From the NCBI RefSeq assembly GCF_034047335.1, contig NZ_CP139137.1:1674001-1738000 (forward strand): a stretch of 64,000 nucleotides of DNA, written 5' to 3'. Positions within the stretch are counted from its first letter, which is position 1; the number at the start of each line of letters is the position of its first letter. Below, piece by piece: positions 1 through 8,888 of this stretch. The translations under genes and the position numbers were made by a program. Origin of the DNA: Chryseobacterium sp. JJR-5R (lineage in GTDB: Bacteria; Bacteroidota; Bacteroidia; Flavobacteriales; Weeksellaceae). The notes below the pieces were generated by a model. That model worked only from the letters and a program-made list of their open reading frames with translations, searched no databases and was not told where the DNA came from.

Positions 1-1107
1 CAATGGCAATTTGTAAACAGATGCAATCAGGTGATTACCAATGTTCCTAATATTAATATGGACGCTACACTTAAAACTAGACTTGTTGCTGAAGCAAAGA
101 TGCTACGTGCATATTTCTACTTTAATTTAGTCAGGATATATGGAGGCGTTCCAATCTTTGATGGACTCCCTGCAGACGGAAACTATAAGAGTCCAAGAAA
201 ATCTGTGGAAGAAGTATATAACTTCATTATATCCGATCTTGTCAGTGCTGCAGCTGTTTTGCCACAGTCTTATGGTGCTTCGGAATTAGGAAGAGTTACC
301 AAAGGCGGAGCGTTAGGATTATTGTCTAAAGTATATTTATACAAAAAAGATTGGCAAAAAGCATACGATACATCAAATCAGGTTATGGCAATGGGATATG
401 GTTTAGATCCTGATTTCAATCATTTATTTCGTCCTGCAGGAGAATTCGGGACAGAATCTGTAATTGAGGTAAATTGTCAGTGTTCTACACAGTTTGGCGG
501 AAGTCAATATGCTGAAGTACAAGGGGTAAGGAATCAGTTTGGATGGGGTTTCTTTACACCTACATCAGCTTTAGAGTCAGCTTTTGAAACCGGTGATATT
601 CGTAAAGAATTAACTATCCTCAGGGAAGGAGAAACCACTTTGGAAGGTGATTTAATTAAAAAAGGAGATCCCCAGGCCGGTAATATGTGGAATCAGAAAG
701 TGTATGTTCCAAAATCTCTTAACGACAACAATTGCGGGTCGTATGGATCTATTCAAAACATCAGAATACTACGTTTTGCAGAAATCCTTCTGATTAATGC
801 TGAAGCAGCTAATGAGTTAGGAAATACGGCAGTAGCTGTCACTAATCTCAACAGGGTTAGAACAAGAGCTGGTTTAGCAGTAACAACGGCTGCAACACAG
901 TCTGCATTAAAAACGGCTATTTGGAAAGAACGTAGAGTAGAGCTTGCTATGGAAGGTGATCGTTTTGTGGACTTGGTAAGGACAGGCCAGGCAGCTACGG
1001 TTCTAGCACCATATGGATTTAAGGCCGGGAAAAATGAAGTCTTCCCAATCCCATTTAATTCAATTACACAGAGTAGCGGTGTTTTAACCCAAAACCCCGG
1101 CTACTAA
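1..1107 (+). CDS. RagB/SusD family outer-membrane nutrient-binding lipoprotein, 5'-truncated by window edge
   Basis: Surface glycan-binding partner of a SusC-type TonB-dependent transporter. The frame is open from base 1 (QWQFVNRCNQ... precedes the first GTG at 31), so the gene enters from outside the window and the signal peptide and N-terminal repeats are missing; 368 residues remain. SusD-family features seen are the LVAEAKMLRAYFYFNLVRIY helix with YGGVPIF after it, the LLSKVYLYKKDW repeat helix, and the C-terminal ERRVELAMEGDRFVDLVRTG block. The partner susC gene should lie just upstream. A hairpin terminator at 1125 separates it from the glycoside hydrolase genes that follow. The family is clear; the ligand is inferred only from the neighbours. 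Confidence 0.93.
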   Translation, partial: QWQFVNRCNQVITNVPNINMDATLKTRLVAEAKMLRAYFYFNLVRIYGGVPIFDGLPADGNYKSPRKSVEEVYNFIISDLVSAAAVLPQSYGASELGRVTKGGALGLLSKVYLYKKDWQKAYDTSNQVMAMGYGLDPDFNHLFRPAGEFGTESVIEVNCQCSTQFGGSQYAEVQGVRNQFGWGFFTPTSALESAFETGDIRKELTILREGETTLEGDLIKKGDPQAGNMWNQKVYVPKSLNDNNCGSYGSIQNIRILRFAEILLINAEAANELGNTAVAVTNLNRVRTRAGLAVTTAATQSALKTAIWKERRVELAMEGDRFVDLVRTGQAATVLAPYGFKAGKNEVFPIPFNSITQSSGVLTQNPGY

Positions 1108-1124
1108 AAATTTTATATAATTTT

Positions 1125-1154
1125 AGAGGAGAATGAAAGTTCTCCTCTTCTTTT
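1125..1154 (+). terminator. Rho-independent terminator after susD
   Basis: Perfect 9-bp stem (AGAGGAGAA at 1125-1133, TTCTCCTCT at 1140-1148) with a 6-nt loop and a T-rich tail. It separates the transporter-binding genes from the downstream hydrolases and could set their relative dose. Confidence 0.75.
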
Positions 1155-1179
1155 AGTATTCTGTTTAAAAAAAGATTTC

Positions 1180-2565
1180 ATGAAAAGGATTATACTGTCA
1201 ATTACCGCAATATCGCTTCTTGCAGGCTCCTGCAAAAACACCCAGGTCAAACCCGATACTTCCCGATCATCAGCCGTACAAAGTAACATCACTGACAACC
1301 AGCTTATGGACAAAGTCCAGAAAGAAGCCCTTAAGTATTTCTGGGAATATGCAGAACCCAATTCATTATTGGGAAGGGAACGCTATCATGAAGACAACAT
1401 CTATCCGGATAATGATAAACATGTGGTGACGACAGGAGGTTCAGGATTCGGACTGGCGACCATCTTAGTTGGTGTGGAGAGAGGATTCGTTCCGAGGAAA
1501 GAAGCGGTAAAACGATTGACCGGCATGATGGATTTCCTGGCAAAAGCAGACCGCCACAAAGGAGCATGGTCGCATTGGATCAATGGGGAGACCGGGAAAA
1601 CCGTTCCTTTCGGCAAAAAAGACAATGGTGGCGATCTTGTGGAAACCGCATTCCTGACGTCAGGCATATTGATGGTCCGGGAATATTTTAAAAACGGAAA
1701 TGCCCAGGAAAAAGCCTTGGCCAAAAAGTGCGATGAACTCTGGAAAGGGATTCAGTGGAACTGGTACACCAAAGGAGGCGAAAAAGTCCTGTACTGGCAC
1801 TGGTCGCCGGATTACGCGTGGGAAATGAATTTTCCGCTTCAGGGATATAACGAATGCCTGATTACCTACATTCTGGCAGCATCTTCGCCCACTTATTCCA
1901 TTGATGCAGAAACCTATTATAAAGGCTGGACCAGAAACGGGACTTATCTTTCAGATAAGGAAAAATACGGGCTTCCGATGTACGTAAAACACAATGGCGC
2001 GGAAGAATATGGGGGTCCGCTGTTCTGGGCGCATTATTCTTACATCGGTCTGGATCCGACCGGTCTATCCGATAAATTAATAAAAAACTATTTTGATTTA
2101 AACAAAAACCAGGTCTTGATCGATTACCGGTACTGCATGGAAAACCCAAAACAATGGAAAGGGTACGGCCCCGATTATTGGGGACTGACAGCGGGTTATT
2201 CAAGGAACAAAGACGGCAGTGCAGGCTATGATGCCCATTTTCCGCAAAATGATCATGGAATAATTACGCCGACGGCCGCGCTGAGCAGCTTTCCGTACAC
2301 ACCGAAAGAATCCATGGATTTCTTAAGGTTTATCTACACGCAGAAGCCTGAATTTATCGGTTCCGCAGGGCCGTATGACGCAACATCCATCCATTATAAC
2401 AACTGGACTACCCCAAGGTATCTGGCGATCGACCAGGGAACCATTGCCCCGATGATCGAAAATTACCGTACCGGATTTTTATGGAAGCTGTTTATGAATG
2501 CTCCTGAAATCCAGCAGGGACTGAAGAAATTAAGCTTTACCTCTTCCAGATACAATATTAAATAA
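1180..2565 (+). CDS. Glycoamylase-family (GH144-type) glycoside hydrolase lipoprotein
   Basis: 461 residues. The N-terminus is a lipoprotein signal peptide with lipobox LLAGSC (cysteine near residue 18), so the enzyme is probably membrane anchored. The mature protein is an (alpha/alpha)-barrel of the 'glycoamylase' Pfam type, the family that contains GH144 endo-beta-1,2-glucanases of Bacteroidota. Typical blocks are KYFWEYAEP near residue 50, the YHWSPDYAWEMNF-like stretch near 208 (YWHWSPDYAWEMNFPLQGYN) and HGIITPTAALSSFPYTP near 360. It follows susD and precedes an esterase and a GH3 enzyme, so a role in cutting beta-glucan at the cell surface is likely. Exact linkage specificity cannot be read from the sequence. 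Confidence 0.85.
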   Translation: MKRIILSITAISLLAGSCKNTQVKPDTSRSSAVQSNITDNQLMDKVQKEALKYFWEYAEPNSLLGRERYHEDNIYPDNDKHVVTTGGSGFGLATILVGVERGFVPRKEAVKRLTGMMDFLAKADRHKGAWSHWINGETGKTVPFGKKDNGGDLVETAFLTSGILMVREYFKNGNAQEKALAKKCDELWKGIQWNWYTKGGEKVLYWHWSPDYAWEMNFPLQGYNECLITYILAASSPTYSIDAETYYKGWTRNGTYLSDKEKYGLPMYVKHNGAEEYGGPLFWAHYSYIGLDPTGLSDKLIKNYFDLNKNQVLIDYRYCMENPKQWKGYGPDYWGLTAGYSRNKDGSAGYDAHFPQNDHGIITPTAALSSFPYTPKESMDFLRFIYTQKPEFIGSAGPYDATSIHYNNWTTPRYLAIDQGTIAPMIENYRTGFLWKLFMNAPEIQQGLKKLSFTSSRYNIK

Positions 2566-2629
2566 TTTGTATAAGTCGGTTCATCCTACCGGATAACCTG
2601 TAGATTTTTATAAATTTGAAGCTGGTTCC

Positions 2630-2717
2630 CGCTTTCCGCACTCGCTATTTTTCTTTTTCAAAGAAAAATGAGCTCAGACAGATGCTGCAATCGGGGCTAA
2701 TTAACAAAAATGCTCAT
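2630..2717 (+). repeat. Intergenic repeat-like segment with a short hairpin
   Basis: The stretch between the GH144-type gene and the esterase holds a perfect 9-bp inverted repeat (2648-2656 / 2660-2668, TTTTTCTTT ... AAAGAAAAA, 3-nt loop). It is followed by sequence resembling dispersed intergenic elements I recall from Chryseobacterium genomes. It is open in the esterase frame, which would give a spurious 34-residue N-terminal extension. Only one copy is visible here, so repeat status is inferred. Confidence 0.35.
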
Positions 2718-3425
2718 ATGAAACTCAGACTGCAATTCATACCTCTTCTGTTTCTTCCGTTTTCCTTAAGCCTGAATGCCCAGGAAATCAAAGCAGAACT
2801 CAATAAAGAAGTAAAAAGACAGGAAAAAATTTCCTATATCTTAGATTATCCCCAGAAAACCAAAGGAAATGTTCCTTTGATCGTATTCCTGCACGGATCA
2901 GGCGAAAGAGGGAATAACCTTGAAATCGTAAAGGCACACAGTCCGTTCACCTACAAAAATCTGATCAAAGAACCGGTAGCGATTTTAGCGCCGCAGTGCC
3001 CGGAAAATATGTGGTGGGATACCGTAACGGTCTACAACCTGATTAAAGAAATCCAGGCGAAGTATAAAATCGATGCTTCCAGGATTTACCTTACCGGGCT
3101 TTCCATGGGCGGCTGGGGAACCCTGAAACTGGCTATGGAACATCCTGAAATGTTTGCGGCCGTCGTTTCGGTGTGCGCTCCTACAGACCGGGTGATGTAT
3201 GCCAACATCGATCAGTATAAAAATCTGCCGATGAAAATCTTTCACGGCGGTATGGACGATGTGGTTCTACCCGAAAATGCTTTGAATTTTTATCAGGCAC
3301 TTCATCCGGTAAACCCAACCGCAGAATTAACCATTTTCCCGAACGATAACCACAATTCCTGGGATTCCACCTATTCAAATCCTGCATTGTATGAATGGAT
3401 GCTGGGTAAACGAAAAGAAAAGTAA
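2718..3425 (+). CDS. Secreted alpha/beta-hydrolase (carboxylesterase/phospholipase-like)
   Basis: 235 residues from the ATG at 2718, chosen because it starts a clean signal peptide (hydrophobic core, then SLNAQ). The longer in-frame start at 2616 would prepend 34 residues encoded by a repeat-like segment. Alpha/beta-hydrolase landmarks: oxyanion strand VFLHGSGERG, nucleophile elbow GLSMGGWG (Ser), Asp in FHGGMDDVV, His in NDNHNSWD. Such predicted esterases are common in Bacteroidota polysaccharide loci, where they remove acyl substituents or are of unknown substrate. It sits between the GH144-type and GH3 genes, 84 nt before the latter, and is probably co-transcribed with them. Confidence 0.82.
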   Translation: MKLRLQFIPLLFLPFSLSLNAQEIKAELNKEVKRQEKISYILDYPQKTKGNVPLIVFLHGSGERGNNLEIVKAHSPFTYKNLIKEPVAILAPQCPENMWWDTVTVYNLIKEIQAKYKIDASRIYLTGLSMGGWGTLKLAMEHPEMFAAVVSVCAPTDRVMYANIDQYKNLPMKIFHGGMDDVVLPENALNFYQALHPVNPTAELTIFPNDNHNSWDSTYSNPALYEWMLGKRKEK

Positions 3426-3509
3426 AATAAAATAACAAATAGAAATATAATTAAGAAGATGGATTTATGAAATCGAAGATTCACGAATTCCTTAAAAAAT
3501 GAAGAAGTT

Positions 3510-5840
3510 ATGCGTAAAAAATTAATTGTAATCGCCACTCTGGCACTTGCTCCGGTATTTTCCGCACAGGAAATGGTCAATAAACCCGTTCAGTCTTACC
3601 AGACGGCTAATTATCAGGCTAAAAAGAAAGCCTTTGTGGATAATCTTTTGTCTAAAATGACCTTAGATGAAAAAATCGGACAGCTGAACCTCCCAAGTTC
3701 AGGCGATTTTACCACCGGACTGGCAAAAAGTTCAGACATCGGCAAAAAAGTGGAGCAGGGATTAGTCGGTGGACTGTTCAATATAAAAGGTGCGGAGAAA
3801 ATCAAAGCCGTACAGAAAGTAGCCGTTGAAAACAGCCGCCTGAAGATTCCTTTGATTTTCGGGATGGACGTGATCCACGGGTATGAAACCACTTTCCCGA
3901 TTCCATTGGGATTGGCCGCTTCATGGGATATGAACCTCGTTCAGCAGTCCGCCAGAGTAGCGGCTAAAGAAGCGGCGGCAGACGGAATCAACTGGACGTT
4001 TTCTCCGATGGTGGATATTTCCCGCGAACCGAGATGGGGAAGGGTTTCCGAAGGTTCCGGCGAAGATCCTTATTTAGGCAGCGAGATTGCGAAGAATATG
4101 GTGTACGGTTACCAAGGGAAAGACCTTGCCAACGGAACCAATATCTTGGCCTGCGTTAAACACTTTGCTTTATACGGAGCCGGGGAAGCGGGAAGGGATT
4201 ATAATACGGTGGATATGAGCCACGTAAGAATGTTCAATGAATATTTTCCGCCTTACAAAGCCGCTGTTGACGCAGGGGTGGCTTCAGTAATGGCTTCTTT
4301 CAATGAAGTGGACGGGGTGCCCGCAACCGGAAGCAGATGGCTTCAGACGGAAGTACTGAGGAACCAGTGGAAATTCAAAGGCTTCGTTGTAACCGATTAT
4401 ACCGGAATCAATGAAATGGTGGATCACGGAATGGGAGACCTTCAGCAGGTTTCCGCATTGGCTCTGAAAGCAGGGGTTGACATGGACATGGTAGGTGAGG
4501 GGTTTTTAACCACGTTAAAAAAATCTTTAGCCGAAGGAAAAGTAACCCAGGCGGAAATTGATATGGCCGCCAGAAGGGTTCTGGAATCAAAATATGATTT
4601 GGGCCTATTCGATAATCCATATAAGCATGGTGATGCCAAGTTAGCGGCAAAAGAAGTCTACAGCATGGAAAACCGCAACATCGCGAGAAGCACTGCTGCC
4701 CAGTCGATGGTACTGATGAAAAATGATAAGCAGGTGCTGCCCTTGAAAAAATCAGGGACCGTTGCCGTAATCGGCCCGTTGGTGAATAACTCAATGAACA
4801 TGGCCGGAACCTGGAGCGTGGCAACAAAACATGCTATTTCCGTCAATCTGATGCAGGGCCTTCAGGCAAATTATGGCAAAGAGGTGAAATTCCTGTCTGC
4901 CAAAGGTGCCAATATCGATTATGATGCTAAACTGGAAGAAATCTACGCCGCGCACGGGAAAAAAACCGACAGGGACAATCGCTCCAAAGAAGCGTTATTA
5001 AAAGAAGCAGTGGACATTGCCAATAAAGCGGATGTTATCGTCCTGGCTATCGGGGAATCTGCGGAAATGAGCGGTGAATCTTCATCAAGAACCGAAATCA
5101 CCATTCCACAGTCTCAGGTAGACTTGCTGAACGAACTGAAAAAAACCGGGAAACCGATTGCCATGGTATTGTTTACCGGCCGTCCATTGGCCCTAACCAA
5201 TGTGAAAGATACGCCTGATGCCATCCTGAATGCCTGGTTCCCGGGATCAGAAGCAGGAAGCGCTGTTGCAGATGTTCTTTTCGGAAAAGTAAACCCTTCA
5301 GGAAAACTTCCGATGACCTTCCCGAGAAGCTTAGGGCAGGTGCCGATTTATTACAATGCCAAGAATACAGGCCGTCCGCTGGATCAGACTCTGACCGATA
5401 AATGCGAATACCAGAGATTCCGTTCCAATTACATGGATGAGTGCAACACGCCGCTGTATCCGTTTGGCTATGGATTGAGCTATACGAAATTCAATTATTC
5501 GGATCTTACGGTTTCCAATGCCAATCCGAAAGGAAACCAGGCTGTTCAGGCATCCGTAACCGTTACGAATTCCGGAAATTATGACGGGGCAGAGGTGGTG
5601 CAGCTGTACATCCGGGATTTGGTGGGAACCATCACCAGGCCTGTTAAAGAACTGAAAGGATTCCAGAAAGTAATGCTGAAAAAAGGGGAATCTAAAAAAG
5701 TAACCTTCGATATTACGCCTGAAAATCTGAAATTCTATAACGGTGACCTGAAATACGACTGGGAGCCAGGAGAATTTGATATCATGATCGGAACCAGTTC
5801 CGAAGACGTAAAACATTCAAAAATCAACTGGACCAGATAA
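3510..5840 (+). CDS. bglX: GH3 family beta-glucosidase BglX
   Basis: 776 residues with a signal peptide (cleavage about FSA/Q, residue 19-20), so periplasmic. Domain order is typical of BglX: GH3 N-terminal barrel (about 45-370) with SEGSGEDPYLG and the KHFALYGAGEAGRDYNTVDM block; catalytic nucleophile Asp at about residue 296 in FVVTDYTG; GH3 C-terminal domain (about 400-640) with GESAEMSGESSSR; and a fibronectin III-like domain (about 690-765). It releases glucose from oligosaccharides made by the upstream glucanase. In Bacteroides a GH3 enzyme paired with SusCD is specific for beta-1,2-linked glucose, and the GH144-type neighbour suggests the same here, but this is inference. Confidence 0.93.
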   Translation: MRKKLIVIATLALAPVFSAQEMVNKPVQSYQTANYQAKKKAFVDNLLSKMTLDEKIGQLNLPSSGDFTTGLAKSSDIGKKVEQGLVGGLFNIKGAEKIKAVQKVAVENSRLKIPLIFGMDVIHGYETTFPIPLGLAASWDMNLVQQSARVAAKEAAADGINWTFSPMVDISREPRWGRVSEGSGEDPYLGSEIAKNMVYGYQGKDLANGTNILACVKHFALYGAGEAGRDYNTVDMSHVRMFNEYFPPYKAAVDAGVASVMASFNEVDGVPATGSRWLQTEVLRNQWKFKGFVVTDYTGINEMVDHGMGDLQQVSALALKAGVDMDMVGEGFLTTLKKSLAEGKVTQAEIDMAARRVLESKYDLGLFDNPYKHGDAKLAAKEVYSMENRNIARSTAAQSMVLMKNDKQVLPLKKSGTVAVIGPLVNNSMNMAGTWSVATKHAISVNLMQGLQANYGKEVKFLSAKGANIDYDAKLEEIYAAHGKKTDRDNRSKEALLKEAVDIANKADVIVLAIGESAEMSGESSSRTEITIPQSQVDLLNELKKTGKPIAMVLFTGRPLALTNVKDTPDAILNAWFPGSEAGSAVADVLFGKVNPSGKLPMTFPRSLGQVPIYYNAKNTGRPLDQTLTDKCEYQRFRSNYMDECNTPLYPFGYGLSYTKFNYSDLTVSNANPKGNQAVQASVTVTNSGNYDGAEVVQLYIRDLVGTITRPVKELKGFQKVMLKKGESKKVTFDITPENLKFYNGDLKYDWEPGEFDIMIGTSSEDVKHSKINWTR

Positions 5841-5848
5841 TCCATACA

Positions 5849-5876
5849 GGCCGCTCAGAGATGAGTGGCCTTTTTT
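5849..5876 (+). terminator. Terminator after bglX
   Basis: Stem GGCC(G)CTCA / TGAG(T)GGCC spanning 5849-5870 with GAGA loop and six T residues, nine bases after the bglX stop. It closes the polysaccharide utilization operon. Confidence 0.8.
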
Positions 5877-6065
5877 ATCTGCCTTGTTTTTATGATATGG
5901 AACCGTTATATCATCTTCCGTTTCCACTTCAGCATCTCTTGCCCGTGCATGATGTTAGGGGTTCAGGTTCTTAAAGAGGTTAAGTTTAATTAATGATCAT
6001 TATGAAAAGGCTGTCGCAAGGAAATCCTTCATAAAAAAGCATTTTTCTCTCTCAACCAAAATCCG

Positions 6066-6073
6066 TATTTTTG
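6066..6073 (+). promoter_or_regulatory. Putative -7 box of purB promoter
   Basis: TATTTTTG matches the Bacteroidota -7 consensus TAnnTTTG, 22 nt before the purB ATG. No clear TTG was found at the expected -33 distance, so this is a moderate call. Confidence 0.45.
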
Positions 6074-6095
6074 TGCATCTAAAAGTAAAGAAAGA

Positions 6096-7523
6096 ATGAA
6101 TTCCTACAAAAATCCATTGGAAGAGCGCTACTCCAGTGAAGAAATGTTATTTAATTTCTCACACAATAACAAATTCCGTACTTGGAGACAGCTTTGGATT
6201 GCTCTTGCTGAAATTGAAAAAGACCTTGGGCTTGACATCACAGATGAGCAGATTGCTGAATTGAAAGCCAATGCAGAAAACATCGATTATGATAAAGCAG
6301 CGGAGTATGAGAAAAAATTCCGTCATGATGTCATGGCCCATGTTCACACCTATGGTGACGTGGCACCTTCAGCAAAAGGAATTATCCATTTGGGAGCAAC
6401 TTCGGCATTTGTAGGAGATAACACCGACTTGATTCAGATCCGAGACGGGCTTTTAATCTTAAAGAAAAAGCTGGTTAACGTGATGAAAAATCTTTCTGAT
6501 TTTGCCATCCAGTATAAAGATCTGCCAACTTTAGGCTTTACACATTTTCAGCCGGCTCAGTTAACGACCGTAGGAAAAAGAGCGACCCTTTGGTTACAGA
6601 GTCTGGTTCTTGATATCGAAGAGCTTGATTTCTTCCTGGAAACACTGCGTTTCAGAGGCGTAAAAGGAACGACAGGAACGGCTGCCAGTTTTCTGGAGCT
6701 TTTTAACGGTGATTATTCAAAAGTGAAACACCTGGATAAGGAACTGTCAAAAAGATTCGGTTTTGAAAAGGTTTTCGGTGTTTCCGGACAGACGTACGAT
6801 CGTAAAATTGATGCGAAAGTAGTGGCTTTATTAGGAAATATTGCCCAGTCTGCACACAAATTCACAAACGATCTGCGTCTGCTTCAGAACCTTAAGGAAA
6901 TTGAGGAGCCGTTCGAGAAAAACCAGATCGGTTCATCGGCAATGGCCTACAAGCGTAACCCGATGAGAAGTGAAAGAATCGGGGCATTGGCAAAATATGT
7001 AATGTCTCTGACCACAAGTTCGGCCATGGTAGCTTCAACACAGTGGTTTGAAAGAACACTGGATGATTCTGCCAACAAAAGGCTCACCATTCCGCAGGCG
7101 TTTTTAGCGGTGGATGCCATCCTGCTGATCTGGAACAACATCATGAACGGAATCGTGGTGTATCCGAACAGGATCAACAAACATATTATGGAAGAACTTC
7201 CCTTCATGGCGACGGAATACATCATCATGGAAGAAGTGAAAGCCGGCGGTGACCGTCAGGAAATTCACGAAGTGATCAGGGTTCACTCCATGGAAGCTTC
7301 CAAAAAAGTAAAAGAAGAAGGAAAGGAAAATGACCTGATCGAAAGAATCTTAAACGACGACTCGCTGAAATTAGACAAATCGAAATTAAAAGAAGTCTTG
7401 GATCCTAAAAACTTTATCGGTTTTGCACCGATCCAGACGGAAGAATTCATTGCCCATGAAGTGCAGCCGATTATTGACGCAAATAAGGATCTGATAGGTT
7501 TGGAGGCAGATCTTAAAGTATAA
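6096..7523 (+). CDS. purB: Adenylosuccinate lyase
   Basis: 475 residues, normal length. It catalyses two fumarate-releasing steps of purine synthesis (SAICAR to AICAR, adenylosuccinate to AMP) in the cytoplasm. The fumarase/aspartase superfamily signature GSSAMAYKRNPMRSE lies near residues 279-293, with the GATSAFVGDNTDL block near 103 and TLGFTHFQPAQLTTVGKR near 142 carrying the conserved histidine. purL lies about 2.4 kb downstream, so two purine genes share this neighbourhood without forming one operon. A hairpin terminator follows directly. Confidence 0.97.
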   Translation: MNSYKNPLEERYSSEEMLFNFSHNNKFRTWRQLWIALAEIEKDLGLDITDEQIAELKANAENIDYDKAAEYEKKFRHDVMAHVHTYGDVAPSAKGIIHLGATSAFVGDNTDLIQIRDGLLILKKKLVNVMKNLSDFAIQYKDLPTLGFTHFQPAQLTTVGKRATLWLQSLVLDIEELDFFLETLRFRGVKGTTGTAASFLELFNGDYSKVKHLDKELSKRFGFEKVFGVSGQTYDRKIDAKVVALLGNIAQSAHKFTNDLRLLQNLKEIEEPFEKNQIGSSAMAYKRNPMRSERIGALAKYVMSLTTSSAMVASTQWFERTLDDSANKRLTIPQAFLAVDAILLIWNNIMNGIVVYPNRINKHIMEELPFMATEYIIMEEVKAGGDRQEIHEVIRVHSMEASKKVKEEGKENDLIERILNDDSLKLDKSKLKEVLDPKNFIGFAPIQTEEFIAHEVQPIIDANKDLIGLEADLKV

Positions 7524-7528
7524 TCAAC

Positions 7529-7560
7529 AATATGCAGTCTTTTCGGCTGCATATTTATTT
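7529..7560 (+). terminator. Terminator after purB
   Basis: Perfect 9-bp stem AATATGCAG (7529-7537) / CTGCATATT (7547-7555) with T-rich tail. Confidence 0.75.
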
Positions 7561-7610
7561 TATTAAAGTATCAGATCTTTGATAAAGTTTAAAAATATAA
7601 TTTCATCTCA

Positions 7611-8567
7611 ATGAAAAAAATACTTTTACCGTTTTTATTGGCGCCGATGATTTCTTTTGCTCAAAAAAAAGAAGTTTTAAAATATTTCATATCGGAGGAT
7701 TCCCTGGTCGGGGTAAAAAACCAGGACGGTAAAATCATCATTCCGGCTCAGTTCAGGATTTTCTCAGATATGGGAAATCGTGAACGGATAGATGATGAAA
7801 CCATTTATTTCGACGGTTTTAAGAAAGATGAAATAAAAGAAAAAAATGCCTGGGGATATGTGTATGACAGGAAAGGGAATTTTCTGTACAGGCCGTTTTT
7901 CTATGATAATGGAGCTGATTATTTCTCAGAAGGCGTAAGAAGGTTTGTTAAAAACGGAAAGGTCGGTTTTGCAGACCGGAACGGGACGATTGCAATTGAA
8001 GCTAAGCATGATTTTGCATCGTCTTTTAATTATGGATATGCTGCATTCTGTGACGGTTGCGATTGGGAAAAAACCGAAGATGAGCACAAAGCAATAGTAG
8101 GCGGAACCTGGGGCGTAATGAATTTTAAAGGGGAAATTGTTCAGCCTGTGGCAAAATCTGAAAATACGGTTGAAATTGACGGAAAATATTACCCTTATCC
8201 ATTCAGATACAATGAAAAAGAGAAGAATATTCTTCAGTTTTTTGAAAAATACAATAAAAAGCTTTCAGAAATAAATTATGTCAATCATTACAACAAAATA
8301 GCTGAAAACGAAAAGAAATTATTCTTTGAAATTGTTGAGCGGCCAAAAGGGAATTTCCCGTTTTATCAGGTATACGCTTATGATTACGGAAAAATGGAAG
8401 CAGGGTTGTCAGGTTATAAATTTTTAGTTTCAGAAGACGGCAAAGATGTCTTCGCTCTGGAATATGACAATGAGAAAATTCCTTTTGAAAAATGGCTGAA
8501 AAAACAAATAAAAGAAGCCGAAAAATATCAGAAAGAGCATCCGGATAACCCGAATAAATTAAGATAA
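7611..8567 (+). CDS. Secreted WG-repeat (KWG) protein
   Basis: 318 residues with a Sec signal peptide ending SFA/Q near residue 17. The mature part has WG-type repeats: a tryptophan or valine plus glycine followed by a short loop and a beta strand, as in VGVKNQDGKIIIPAQF (about 31-46), AWGYVYDRKGNFLYRPFF, VGFADRNGTIAIEAKHDF and TWGVMNFKGEIVQPV. The last third is not repetitive and is rich in charged residues. The family is common in Bacteroidota and of unknown function, probably a periplasmic or surface binding protein. It lies between purB and a nuclease gene with no functional link to either. Confidence 0.7.
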   Translation: MKKILLPFLLAPMISFAQKKEVLKYFISEDSLVGVKNQDGKIIIPAQFRIFSDMGNRERIDDETIYFDGFKKDEIKEKNAWGYVYDRKGNFLYRPFFYDNGADYFSEGVRRFVKNGKVGFADRNGTIAIEAKHDFASSFNYGYAAFCDGCDWEKTEDEHKAIVGGTWGVMNFKGEIVQPVAKSENTVEIDGKYYPYPFRYNEKEKNILQFFEKYNKKLSEINYVNHYNKIAENEKKLFFEIVERPKGNFPFYQVYAYDYGKMEAGLSGYKFLVSEDGKDVFALEYDNEKIPFEKWLKKQIKEAEKYQKEHPDNPNKLR

Positions 8568-8888
8568 AACCCGGATTAAACTCACTTAGGAAAGTATAGC
8601 TGTACTTGTTTTTGCTCGGCATTTATGAAAAATCATATATAGAGTGATAAGATGGTTTATTCAATAAATGAATCCAATGACAGTTCCAAAGGTCATAATC
8701 CGGTATTGTATTACAAGAAAAAGGTTGAGGTTAGAGAAAGTAAAAAGAGTAAATTTGTGATATGACACCCGAAAGAGCAGCCGGTAAAGTTGGAATAGGA
8801 ACCAAAAATATCATACCGGCAATCTGAAAATCAGAAGGATCAAAATAAAGATAAATCTAATATTAAAATCTGATATCTAATTTTAATT
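8568..8888. other. 321-bp gene-free interval with two tiny ORFs
   Basis: No gene can be supported. Two very short plus-strand reading frames are present: 37 codons from ATG 8652, and 21 codons from ATG 8762, overlapping at the stop/start (ATGA-type overlap). They could be debris of a lost gene beside the nuclease gene that follows. No terminator or palindrome stands out. Confidence 0.4.

Noticed and set aside
2616..2717. N-terminal extension of the esterase gene
   Set aside because: Encoded by a repeat-like segment with a hairpin; it would bury the signal peptide that begins at 2718.
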